Notes under the pieces: model-generated
Told to the model about the DNA's origin: nothing
Databases searched by the model: none
What the model saw: the letters and a program-made list of their open reading frames with translations, nothing else
Assembly: GCA_002438565.1 (NCBI GenBank)
Contig: DJPN01000020.1
Coordinates: forward strand, 30,353 to 51,035
DNA length: 20,683 bases
Direction: 5' to 3'
Source: Alphaproteobacteria bacterium UBA6411
GTDB taxonomy: Bacteria > Pseudomonadota > Alphaproteobacteria > CAAGCB01 > CAG-977
Shown: one piece after another, positions 15,242-20,683 of the stretch
Position numbering within the stretch: position 1 is the first letter of the stretch
Layout: each line of letters opens with the position of its first letter
Position numbers and translations under genes: made by a program

Positions 15242-15732
15242 CGCACGGACAGGCTTTCTGTTTCTTCAAAGTGGACGCCGTCGATGATTTCGCCCGTTTC
15301 CTTGATGTGTTTTTTCAAGCCCGCCTTGTCCACGGTGATTTCCGTTTTCAAAAATTCGGGCGGAACGGCTTTTTCGTCGTCAATAATCAGACGTTCCGAC
15401 AGACGCCGGGAAAACGTGAACAACGGCGTTTTCAGCTTTCCGCCGTACAATGCGTTCAGCCCGTACAGGATGCGCCCAGCCAAGCGGTCATCGTTCCTCT
15501 GCAAGGATTTTTTCCGCGCTTGAAGCCGTTTGATTTCCGCGTCCACCGACGCGATGTCGCCGGCAATGAAGTTGCGCGCCCGCTGCATGCGTTCCAGTTT
15601 CGGACGGACGCATTCGTCCGCCAGTTCGGCAAACGCCAGTTCGTCGCATTCGCGCCAATCGCCCGTTTCTTCGTCAAAGCTGGCGTCCATGGCGGACAGC
15701 AAGTCCGACACGTCTTTTTCCATATATGCCAT
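15238..15732 (-). CDS. siphovirus Gp157 family protein
   Basis: 164 aa. The family layout is clear. A long helical N-terminal half has a coiled coil (DIASVDAEIKRLQARKKSL). Then comes the conserved beta part with KLKTPLFTFSRR, the IIDDEKAVPPEFLK block and VDKAGLKKHIKETGEIIDG, ending in ESLSVR. Gp157 proteins commonly sit beside phage single-strand annealing proteins and SSBs. Their biochemical role is poorly defined; a Streptococcus phage member was linked to phage resistance. GAAAGGAT lies 9 bases before the ATG. The stop overlaps the NinB-like ATG. Confidence 0.88.
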   Translation of the reverse strand: MAYMEKDVSDLLSAMDASFDEETGDWRECDELAFAELADECVRPKLERMQRARNFIAGDIASVDAEIKRLQARKKSLQRNDDRLAGRILYGLNALYGGKLKTPLFTFSRRLSERLIIDDEKAVPPEFLKTEITVDKAGLKKHIKETGEIIDGVHFEETESLSVR

Positions 15733-15749
15733 GGTGTTTTATCCTTTCA

Positions 15750-16430
15750 TCAAGCGGCAATCGCCGGATCGTGTTTCAGTTTGGAATTGACCAGCGTTTC
15801 CAATTCGGCGGCTTCATTCGTTCTGCCCGCCTGTTTCAGTTCGCTGATAATCCGTCCCGCGCCCTGCACGATTTTTTCGTTTTCGGGGTGCGTCAGTTCA
15901 ATGGACGCGTCGGGCGCTTTGGCAAAATAGGCTTTGCATTTGTCAAAACGTTCTTTCAGCGTCGGTTCTTTTTTCGCCGCGGCGGGCAACTGCTCCGGCT
16001 GGGCGGGTTTCGCAGGCGGTCTTTTCGGTTCGTCGCCTGTGTTGGTCGCGTCGGCGTCTTTGTTGTCGTCAATGCAGAACATGCCGTTCAACGCGTATTT
16101 TCTGGCGTAAGACGATGCCGAACCCGTGATTTGACTGTCATCCATGCCTTTTTTCGTTTCAGCTTCACGGGCAAAAGCCGACGTTTCAATCTCTTCCGCC
16201 CCGACGCGAAACTTCGCGACCGCCCGAACGTACCAGCGCCCGCCGATAAATTCGATTTCGTCCGTGATTGTCAGCACCGCGCCGACCTCGTGCAAGAGCG
16301 GTTTGACCGCTTCCAAGATGTCTTCGCAGGAACGGTAGGCGTAGCCCCCGAATTTGTTGTACTGCGTTTTGTTCGCTTTGAGCTTTGACTGCACCGTGCC
16401 CAAAGCCGTGATAACGTTTGTTTCAGCCAT
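15750..16430 (-). CDS. erf: ERF-family single-strand annealing recombinase
   Basis: Phage recombinase that anneals complementary ssDNA, used for recombination and genome circularisation. The protein has 226 aa. The ERF domain spans about 5-150, with the characteristic NKFGGYAYRSCEDILEAVKPLL, GAVLTITDEIEFIGGRWYVRA and GMDDSQITGSASSYARKYAL segments; the last is the family's most conserved block. The C-terminal region, about 150-226, is a variable acidic/Pro linker followed by helices. AAGGGG lies 7 bases before the ATG, which overlaps the upstream gene by 8 bases. It is followed by Gp157, NinB-like and ssb in one leftward operon. Confidence 0.92.
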   Translation of the reverse strand: MAETNVITALGTVQSKLKANKTQYNKFGGYAYRSCEDILEAVKPLLHEVGAVLTITDEIEFIGGRWYVRAVAKFRVGAEEIETSAFAREAETKKGMDDSQITGSASSYARKYALNGMFCIDDNKDADATNTGDEPKRPPAKPAQPEQLPAAAKKEPTLKERFDKCKAYFAKAPDASIELTHPENEKIVQGAGRIISELKQAGRTNEAAELETLVNSKLKHDPAIAA

Positions 16431-16797
16431 TGAATTTCCCCTTTGCCTGATGTTGTTCCAATGAAAGCAGTTGTTTCTCGATTTCGGGATAATTGAAATT
16501 GCCCCGTTCCAGCGTCGCCCGCGTCAATATCGCGAACACCCCGCCCAAGATAATCGGGTCGATTTGTCCCAGCGGGTCGTCCAAAACGTCGGACGCGACC
16601 CGTTCGACAATCGCGTCTGCGCGGTCGTCTTCGTTGTACGGAGAGTTCGGAACGATGTCGCCATAACTGTTTTCATGGGCGTTGTCGTAATCCCAATCTT
16701 CCGCCGCCTTGTCCGCCAGTCGTTTGGCTTCGTTCAGCAACAGCCCGAACACCCGCCGAACGGCGCGGTTGTATGCTTGAAAATTTTGGTAGTTCAT
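16423..16797 (-). CDS. hypothetical prophage protein (124 aa), first full gene of the leftward operon
   Basis: Not recognised. It is a helical, strongly acidic protein with a low-complexity acidic stretch (AAEDWDYDNAHENSYGD). AAGGAG stands 8 bases before the ATG. It overlaps erf by 8 bases. Upstream is a long structured leader and an out-of-frame Icd/Ash-like frame that reads 125 bases into this gene. Its translation may therefore depend on that frame, as ant depends on icd in phage P1. Confidence 0.65.
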   Translation of the reverse strand: MNYQNFQAYNRAVRRVFGLLLNEAKRLADKAAEDWDYDNAHENSYGDIVPNSPYNEDDRADAIVERVASDVLDDPLGQIDPIILGGVFAILTRATLERGNFNYPEIEKQLLSLEQHQAKGKFNG

Positions 16798-16957
16798 GCG
16801 TTAGCTCCTTGTTTGTTTTCAGAAAGCCGCCCGCGGCGGGAGATTGGAGGGGGAAGAACGCTGCCGACGGCTTCGTGAAAGCAAAAAAAGGCTTGCGATA
16901 AGGGGTTGCACCTTGTCCGCCCGAAGGTCGGCTCTGTGTTTTTTCGCCTGCCGACAC
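16673..16957 (-). CDS. candidate Icd/Ash-like leader reading frame
   Basis: Frame of up to 94 aa from a GTG at 16957, overlapping the next gene by 125 bases in another frame. Its core QGATPYRKPFFAF, followed by the Pro/Ala segment LQSPAAGG, resembles what I remember of the Ash/Icd proteins encoded just after C4-type RNAs in P1-, P7- and P4-like phages. No Shine-Dalgarno sequence precedes the GTG. The bases around the GTG can pair (GTGTCGG with CCGGCAC, one G-T pair) with the loop region of the three-way-junction RNA upstream. It may be a regulatory frame more than a functional protein. Confidence 0.4.
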   Translation of the reverse strand: MSAGEKTQSRPSGGQGATPYRKPFFAFTKPSAAFFPLQSPAAGGFLKTNKELTHELPKFSSIQPRRSAGVRAVAERSQTTGGQGGGRLGLRQRP

Positions 16958-16994
16958 CGCCGAAGCGACCGCGCAGCCCTAACCGACAATCCGC

Positions 16995-17060
16995 GTTTTC
17001 CGCGATTCGTTCCCGAATGCCCGTGCCGGTGGCGGGGCGGAAACATCGGTTTGACCCGAT
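16995..17060 (-). ncRNA. three-way-junction leader RNA, C4-antisense-like
   Basis: On the minus strand: hairpin ATCGG-N6-CCGAT (17045-17060), then a closing stem GTTTCCGC (17037-17044) paired with GCGGAAAAC (16995-17003, one bulge). That stem encloses hairpin CCCG-N9-CGGG (17020-17036) and hairpin ATTCG-GGAA-CGAAT (17005-17018), the latter with a GNRA-type tetraloop. Junction gaps are one base or none, so the fold is compact and unlikely to be chance. It starts about where a transcript from the leftward promoter would begin. P1/P7 C4 RNA is the known analogue by position and role; membership is inferred. Confidence 0.6.
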
Positions 17061-17120
17061 AAGAAAAACATTATAAGAAAAATCTTATGATGTCAATATG
17101 AAAAATAAGAAAAATCTTAT
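17059..17120. promoter_or_regulatory. leftward operator cluster (OL-like)
   Basis: Perfect 16-bp palindromes ATAAGA-AAAA-TCTTAT occur at 17073-17088 and 17105-17120. A degenerate copy (ATAAGA-AAAA-CATTAT) is at 17059-17074. The same palindrome occurs in the cI-cro region, so these are most likely binding sites of the CI-like repressor. Confidence 0.8.
17070..17096 (-). promoter_or_regulatory. leftward early promoter (PL-like)
   Basis: On the minus strand a perfect TTGACA (17091-17096) and a perfect TATAAT (17070-17075) are separated by 15 bases, short of the ideal 17. A repressor operator (17073-17088) fills the spacer, so CI binding would block polymerase. It would drive the leader RNA and the recombination operon. 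Confidence 0.75.
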
Positions 17121-17273
17121 TTTTTGCGATTTGAGATGAAAACAGCGGAAAGTCGGGCTTTTCAGCGGTGGCGGTCGGCAAAAGGGGGAACGGGAGGGAA
17201 AAAGATTTGCTTTTGCAAACCAGACGTTTTGGGGTAACATCCGTTTTGCTCTATTAAAACAAGGGAGAATGTT

Positions 17274-17734
17274 TTGAAATTTTTATATATCGTTATTGGC
17301 ATAATCGGTCTTTTTTCCGCTTTTGTTTTTTTATTGTATCCGAACTGGATAGCACCGAAACCGCTGGCGGCGAAATGCCGCTCTTCACAGACAAAGATGA
17401 GAATAAAGCAACGCCGGCGCAAACTGCTGTGTTGGGTTTTCTTTTTATGGGATATTGTCCTTTTTTGCGAGGACTGTTTAAAGAAATCCCTTTGCCTTAT
17501 TTGTTTATGCGTACAATCGTACCCGCCGCAATATCCATTTTGCTGGCGTGGTTTTTCGGACATTACGCATCTTTTCAAATGGCAAAAGATGAAAAAAAGC
17601 CAGAATTTATTAGGCAAAAAGGTATTTTCGGAAAACCGAAATATGGTTTACTGTCAAAATTCATGATATTTTTAACATTAGCGGCTTTTTTCTCGCCTTT
17701 GATTTTAATGAAATATAATTCGTTCGGAGAATAA
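17274..17734 (+). CDS. small membrane protein split by a -1 frameshift at T TTT TTA
   Basis: Starts at TTG 17274 with AGGGAG 7 bases upstream. The first 20 codons encode a hydrophobic segment (MKFLYIVIGIIGLFSAFVF). The coding-like continuation is in the -1 frame, from about 17333 to the TAA at 17732-17734 (IVSELDSTETAGG, then three hydrophobic segments including FMRTIVPAAISILLAWFFG). The zero frame instead reads Arg/Cys-rich shadow sequence to 17666. The switch fits exactly at 17327-17333, T TTT TTA, read as codons GTT-TTT-TTA. A joined product would have 153 aa and about four membrane spans. Either ribosomes slip there, or the T7 run has lost one T (mutation or sequencing error), making a pseudogene. 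No family recognised. It is convergent with the lysogeny operon across a shared terminator. Confidence 0.6.
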
Positions 17735-17769
17735 AAGAAAGCCCCGTAATTGTTTACGGGGCTTTCTTT
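17734..17769. terminator. bidirectional terminator
   Basis: A perfect 16-bp inverted repeat, AAAGAAAGCCCCGTAA (17734-17749) and TTACGGGGCTTTCTTT (17754-17769), with a four-base loop. It lies between the converging membrane-protein gene and the lysogeny operon. The T-rich end of each arm lets it work both ways. Confidence 0.9.
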
Positions 17770-17791
17770 AAAAGGAGACAAACTCAACACC

Positions 17792-18115
17792 TTATTTTTC
17801 AGAAATGTTCGCAATCAAAGTCAGAAAAGCGGATTTGATAGATTCATGATTTGCCAGAAAAGCAACGATGCTAAGCAAAACAACGAAAAGCCACCATAAA
17901 AAGTTCGTCAAAAAACCGTCAAGGATAACCTGCCAATATGAATGTTCGGCTTTAACCACAAACTTTTCATATTCGATTAAAATGCCGTCGGCTTCTTTTT
18001 CAACCAAATCTTTCGGAGCGTTTCCGCCTTCCTTTCGCATCTCGTCAATCAGGGAGTTGACGACAACGTCTTTGACGTATTTGCGCGGGTTTTTATATTT
18101 TGCGCGTTTGGGCAT
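17792..18115 (-). CDS. small prophage membrane protein downstream of the dCTP deaminase-like gene
   Basis: 107 aa. A basic N terminus (MPKRAKYKNPRKYVKD) is followed by a charged helical region and then one strongly hydrophobic span at about 66-88 (FLWWLFVVLLSIVAFLA). A shorter, less hydrophobic segment lies near the C terminus. ATG 18115 has AAGGAT 7 bases upstream and begins 3 bases past the previous stop, so it is coupled to the deaminase-like gene. Last gene of the cI transcript, ending at the bidirectional terminator. Not recognised; its position recalls rexB of lambda, but no sequence similarity is claimed. Confidence 0.72.
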   Translation of the reverse strand: MPKRAKYKNPRKYVKDVVVNSLIDEMRKEGGNAPKDLVEKEADGILIEYEKFVVKAEHSYWQVILDGFLTNFLWWLFVVLLSIVAFLANHESIKSAFLTLIANISEK

Positions 18116-18117
18116 AA

Positions 18118-18687
18118 TCAATCCTTAGCGGCAAACGGGAACAGTTTTTTGACGGCTTTGCTTAACGCCTCAATGTCCGGATCATATTGCAATTTCGACG
18201 GCGAAACGTTTTCATCCATATATTTCGCGTCCTGCTGCATATCATAGGATTCCGGCTCAAACGCCATTTTTTGCAAAACCAACTGGGCGATACGAATCCC
18301 AGGGTGCAATACGACATCAACGCCGGTGTTGTTCGTTATCGTCAGCGGCAAATTACCAGAATAACCAGGGTGAACGTAAATTGTGGAGATGGACAGTCCC
18401 AATCTGGTCACAGAACTGCGCGGCACAATCAAACCAGACATTGTTTTAGGCATTTCAATACGTTCTTTGATGCCGATAAAAGCCGTTTCCCCTTTTTTTA
18501 AGGTATATTCGGAAAAGTCTGAAAATTCCTGCGCATTTTCCAAGACATCGTCGCCGACGATATACGGGGAAGTCAAATTGTATTTGTATGCATTGCTACC
18601 CAAACGCAAATCAACGGCAGAGGCATTCAGCGCGCCGCCATCAAAAGGCTGTACAATTTTAGAAACGATTGATCCAAGGTCTGTCAT
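18118..18687 (-). CDS. dCTP deaminase/dUTPase-fold protein with altered catalytic residues
   Basis: 189 aa, trimeric dUTPase-like fold of the dCTP deaminase (Dcd) family. Landmarks are SAVDLRLG (23-30), the phosphate-binding block VPRSSVTRLGLSI (88-100), the turn HPGYSG (106-111), and HPGIRIAQLVLQ (128-139). In Dcd the turn reads IDPGWSG followed by a strand with the catalytic Glu (Glu138 in E. coli). Here the Asp is His106 and the Glu position is Thr116. Deaminase activity is therefore doubtful, and the protein may bind nucleotides or act as a sensor. GAGGAG lies 8 bases before the ATG. The start is 52 bases after the cI stop with no terminator between, so it is probably made in the lysogen. 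Confidence 0.82.
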   Translation of the reverse strand: MTDLGSIVSKIVQPFDGGALNASAVDLRLGSNAYKYNLTSPYIVGDDVLENAQEFSDFSEYTLKKGETAFIGIKERIEMPKTMSGLIVPRSSVTRLGLSISTIYVHPGYSGNLPLTITNNTGVDVVLHPGIRIAQLVLQKMAFEPESYDMQQDAKYMDENVSPSKLQYDPDIEALSKAVKKLFPFAAKD

Positions 18688-18739
18688 TCTTTTGCTCCTC
18701 TCTTCATTATGAAAGATTAGGATTAAAAATCAATAAAAA

Positions 18740-19426
18740 TTATCCCACTTTTTCAGCCGTCAAGGTGTAGATGACTTTTCCGACGACATAGACATCGGAT
18801 GCGGACGCGGTGATGTTGTCGTATTTTGGATTGTCCGATTTGATGACGATGTCGCTGCCGATTGTGTTCTGAATGCGTTTCACCGCCAGACCGGAGGTCA
18901 TGCGGATTAAAAACATACCGTCCGAATCGACGGCGTTGCGCGACGTGTCCACCAGTACCCAGTCGCCGTCTTTCAGCGTCGGTTCCATGGAGTCCCCGAA
19001 CACACGCAGCATTTTGACCGATTCTGGATTGGCGAACGTGATGGTTTGAAATTCGGTTTTTGGAATTTGCCAAATTCCTATGATATTCTCGCCGATATTT
19101 TCAACGCCATTTCCACAACAGGCGCGAGCGTCCAAAACGTCAATGGAAACAAGTCCGGAAGTTTGTTTCACCGAACCGAAAACGGCAATGCGTCGGGCTT
19201 GAACTTTTTGCTCGTCCGTCATCAATTCGGTTTCATCAACGCCAAGAAGCCCTGCCACGATTTTACGTTGGGTGTCGGATAAAACGCGAGGCGAACGCTT
19301 TTTGATATATTGCTGAATGTAGGCTGTGTTTTTGCCTAATGCTGTTGAAACGGACGCATAATCTACGCCGTCTTGTTTGCGAATCAGCTCTTCAATTTTT
19401 GAACGTATTGTGTCAGGTGTTTCCAT
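18740..19426 (-). CDS. CI-like prophage repressor with S24 (LexA-type) peptidase domain
   Basis: Maintains lysogeny by binding operators beside the early promoters and is cleaved after DNA damage. The protein has 228 aa. An N-terminal helix-turn-helix domain spans about 6-62 (VDYASVSTALGKNTAYIQQY), followed by a linker and the S24 domain. The catalytic Ser146 lies in FGDSMEPTLKDGDWVLVD and Lys183 in GLAVKRIQ. The probable self-cleavage site is Cys104-Gly105 in ARACCGNG. Most repressors use Ala-Gly, but UmuD uses Cys-Gly. AAGGAG lies 7 bases before the ATG. It is divergent from the Cro-like gene, with three operators between, and is first in an operon with the two genes downstream. Confidence 0.93.
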   Translation of the reverse strand: METPDTIRSKIEELIRKQDGVDYASVSTALGKNTAYIQQYIKKRSPRVLSDTQRKIVAGLLGVDETELMTDEQKVQARRIAVFGSVKQTSGLVSIDVLDARACCGNGVENIGENIIGIWQIPKTEFQTITFANPESVKMLRVFGDSMEPTLKDGDWVLVDTSRNAVDSDGMFLIRMTSGLAVKRIQNTIGSDIVIKSDNPKYDNITASASDVYVVGKVIYTLTAEKVG

Positions 19427-19449
19427 TTTCTTGCTCCTTTACCAAGGTT

Positions 19450-19512
19450 ATAATAAAAATCTTATACGTGCAAATAAGAAAATTATCATTGACTAAATAA
19501 GATTTGTCTTAT
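19450..19512. promoter_or_regulatory. three operators between cI and cro (OR-like)
   Basis: Copies of ATAAGA-N4-TCTTAT lie at 19450-19465 (one mismatch), 19474-19489 (two mismatches, in the right half) and 19497-19512 (perfect arms, spacer TTTG). Centres are 24 and 23 bp apart, close to the regular spacing of lambda OR1-OR3. The perfect site overlaps the rightward promoter; the first lies on the leftward repressor side. Confidence 0.85.
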
Positions 19513-19517
19513 AAAAT
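19489..19517 (+). promoter_or_regulatory. rightward early promoter (PR-like)
   Basis: TTGACT (19489-19494), a 17-base spacer and TAAAAT (19512-19517), 24 bases before the Cro-like ATG. A perfect operator fills the spacer. The matching repressor promoter in the other direction is less clear; TATAAG on the minus strand at 19461-19466 is a candidate -10. Confidence 0.7.
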
Positions 19518-19541
19518 TGCTTGCGCGAAAGGAAAAATCTA

Positions 19542-19739
19542 ATGACGAAAAGTGAATTTTTGGAATACGTCGAGCATTTTTTGGTGAAAACAGGAATGTC
19601 GGCGACGACGTTCGGCATCAAGGCGAAAGCCGAACCGAATTTTGTGTTCAGTCTGCGTAGCGGACGGGAGTGTCGCGAAGACGTACAAGCACGCGTCATC
19701 AATTTTATCGAGGAGAACGAGAATGAACAAAAGCAATGA
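19542..19739 (+). CDS. Cro-like small DNA-binding protein
   Basis: 65 aa. The centre (MSATTFGIKAKAEPNFVFSL, about residues 19-38) fits a helix-turn-helix, followed by SGRECREDVQARVINFI. The position, divergent from the repressor with shared operators, is that of Cro. ATG 19542 has AAAGG 9 bases upstream; the earlier in-frame TTG at 19521 has no ribosome site and is not used. The stop overlaps the GapR-like gene by 17 bases. Function as lytic-switch repressor is inferred from position and size. Confidence 0.72.
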   Translation: MTKSEFLEYVEHFLVKTGMSATTFGIKAKAEPNFVFSLRSGRECREDVQARVINFIEENENEQKQ

Positions 19740-20040
19740 AAACGACACAGTCAACCAAGCCGATTTTATACAGGAAGCGAACGAAGCGAACGGAATTCAA
19801 ATCGTCAACGGCGTGGACGTTTGCAGACTGTTGAGCTTTATCGAACGCGTCGAACGGTTGGAGGAAGAAAAGAAAGCGCTGACGAACGACATCAAAGATG
19901 TTTTCGACGAAGCCAAAGCCGCCCGTTTTGATGTGAAAGCCATCAAAACATTGTTGAAGCGCCGCAAGGAAGACGAACACGAAGCGGAAGAACAGGATTT
20001 CATCGTCGAAACGTACAAACGCGCTTTGGGAATGGCGTAA
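19723..20040 (+). CDS. GapR/DUF2312-family nucleoid-associated protein
   Basis: 105 aa. Residues about 34-104 match the GapR-like domain, with CRLLSFIERVERLEEEKKAL, NDIKDVFDEAKAARFDVKAI and RRKEDEHEAEEQD, ending YKRALGM. Caulobacter GapR is a dimeric coiled-coil protein that clamps overtwisted DNA and aids gyrase/topoisomerase IV. It is nearly confined to alphaproteobacteria and their phages, which supports the host assignment. The N-terminal 33 residues are a prophage-specific acidic tail. GAGGAG lies 8 bases before the ATG. Second gene of the rightward early operon, followed directly (TAAATG) by the nuclease, so a role in phage replication is likely. Confidence 0.88.
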   Translation: MNKSNENDTVNQADFIQEANEANGIQIVNGVDVCRLLSFIERVERLEEEKKALTNDIKDVFDEAKAARFDVKAIKTLLKRRKEDEHEAEEQDFIVETYKRALGMA

Positions 20041-20442
20041 ATGAACGATTTGGAACACCGGATACAATGCGGCATTGTCCGCCATTTGCGATTGCGGGGA
20101 GCGTGCGTCTTTGCCGTGCCGAACGGCGGGGCGCGCGACGCAATCACGGGCAAGCGTTTAAAATGCGAAGGCGTTTTGGCGGGCGTGTCGGATTTGGTCA
20201 TTGTCGGAAAGGGCGAGGTGTTCTTTGTTGAAATCAAGACCCCGACGGGCAAGCAGTCGGACAGTCAAAAAGAGTTCCAGCGCGAAGTCGAAGCCAGAGG
20301 ATTTAAATACCTGTTGTGGCGTTCGGTCGATGACGCGGCGAACTGGGCGAACGAAACGTATGGGCGCGGTTGTCTTGCTTGCTCCAAACCAAAACAGCTG
20401 ATGCTGTCCGCGCCCGCCTTATTTCAAGGAGCAAGGAAATGA
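20041..20442 (+). CDS. VRR-NUC domain nuclease
   Basis: 133 aa. PD-(D/E)XK-type VRR-NUC fold, with catalytic Asp51 in LAGVSDLVIV and Glu64-X-Lys66 in FFVEIKTPTG, followed by the conserved Gln/Ser segment KQSDSQKEFQ. The N terminus EHRIQCGIVRHLRLRG and PNGG also fit the family. Stand-alone phage VRR-NUC proteins act as structure-specific or Holliday-junction nucleases. The last 25 residues carry two Cys (GCLACSKPK) and go past the core domain. It follows the GapR-like stop with no gap and overlaps the next gene by ATGA. Confidence 0.9.
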   Translation: MNDLEHRIQCGIVRHLRLRGACVFAVPNGGARDAITGKRLKCEGVLAGVSDLVIVGKGEVFFVEIKTPTGKQSDSQKEFQREVEARGFKYLLWRSVDDAANWANETYGRGCLACSKPKQLMLSAPALFQGARK

Positions 20443-20683
20443 GCGGCGAATTTATCGTCAACGACAATATGGCGGATTCAATCGAACTGACGTTCCCGCC
20501 CGAAAAACGGGCGGAAGCCTATATGGCTCTGTGCCGTTTCGGCATTTATGGCGAATTACCGGAAGATCCGGCGCTGAAAATGATGTGTTTGATGTCGCGT
20601 TCGTTTGCGAAAGAAGGCAAGCGCGGCGGTCAATTAGGAAATCAGAATGCGAAACGAATCAAAACGAATGCAAACGAAAAAAC
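20439..20683 (+). CDS. phage replication-region protein, N-terminal part (cut by window end)
   Basis: Starts MSGEFIVNDNMADSIELT with AAGGA upstream and continues at least 81 residues, off the edge. The beginning (LTFPPEKRAEAYMALCRFGI and YGELPEDPALKMM) resembles DUF6291-type N termini of phage replication-initiation or helicase-loader proteins. A Lys/Gly/Asn linker (KRGGQLGNQNAK) follows. Position in the rightward early operon agrees. The missing C terminus is needed to decide. Confidence 0.6.
   Translation, partial: MSGEFIVNDNMADSIELTFPPEKRAEAYMALCRFGIYGELPEDPALKMMCLMSRSFAKEGKRGGQLGNQNAKRIKTNANEK

Larger units (their letters stand above)
10127..20683. mobile_element. temperate prophage, left part (continues past the window)
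   Basis: The left boundary is the tRNA-Val fragment. Inside are integrase, excisionase-like protein, Bro-N protein, an SSB/NinB/Gp157/ERF recombination set, a CI/Cro switch with repeated operators, and an early rightward operon. Layout and orientation follow lambdoid phages: int at one end, leftward recombination genes, an immunity region, then rightward replication genes. No structural, packaging or lysis genes are visible, so completeness cannot be judged. Confidence 0.9.

Noticed and set aside
16844..17062. Plus-strand frame in the leader region
   Set aside because: It covers the structured RNA and lies opposite the leftward promoter transcript; composition looks like a shadow and no start signal was found.

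Overview
This window most likely comes from an alphaproteobacterium, perhaps a gut-associated one. The basis is a flagellar block with a sigma-54 promoter, a GapR/DUF2312-type protein, moderate GC, and ordinary bacterial start and ribosome-binding signals. The gut suggestion rests only on a FucO-type lactaldehyde reductase, so the species is not assigned.

Positions 1-10126 are ordinary chromosome. A leftward flagellar operon fliK-flgD-flgE starts from an exact GG-N10-GC sigma-54 promoter and ends at a hairpin terminator. Its hook protein is 1076 aa, far longer than the roughly 400 aa of enteric FlgE, and carries several related modules of about 95 aa. Alanine racemase is divergent from fliK and convergent with an acyltransferase-3 membrane protein. 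rpmB (ribosomal protein L28) and fucO follow, facing each other across two terminators.

At 10127 a 45-base 3' piece of a tRNA-Val(GAC), followed by the tRNA's own terminator, marks the left attachment site of an integrated element that runs off the right edge. The intact tRNA should lie beyond 20683. The element is a temperate, lambda-like prophage. From left to right it holds integrase, an excisionase-like protein, a run of tightly coupled small genes, and a Bro-N protein. Next comes a recombination block (SSB, NinB-like, Gp157, ERF annealing protein) read leftward from a promoter at 17070-17096. Then come a convergent membrane-protein gene, a lysogeny operon (CI-like repressor, dCTP deaminase/dUTPase-fold protein, small membrane protein), and a rightward early operon (Cro-like, GapR-like, VRR-NUC nuclease, start of a replication-type protein).

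Regulation can be read from the sequence. A 16-bp palindrome, ATAAGA-N4-TCTTAT, occurs three times at 23-24 bp spacing between cI and cro, and again as a cluster over the leftward promoter. This is an OR/OL-like arrangement. The leftward transcript begins with a compact three-way-junction RNA and an overlapping Icd/Ash-like frame, resembling the C4 antisense-RNA control of phages P1 and P7. A second leader, before the Bro-N gene, contains a two-part 9 + 7 base complementarity that could act as antisense control.

The most novel candidates are these two RNA control regions, the rexAB-positioned pair downstream of cI (a nucleotide-deaminase fold with altered catalytic residues plus a membrane protein), and a membrane-protein gene split by a -1 frameshift at a T TTT TTA heptamer.
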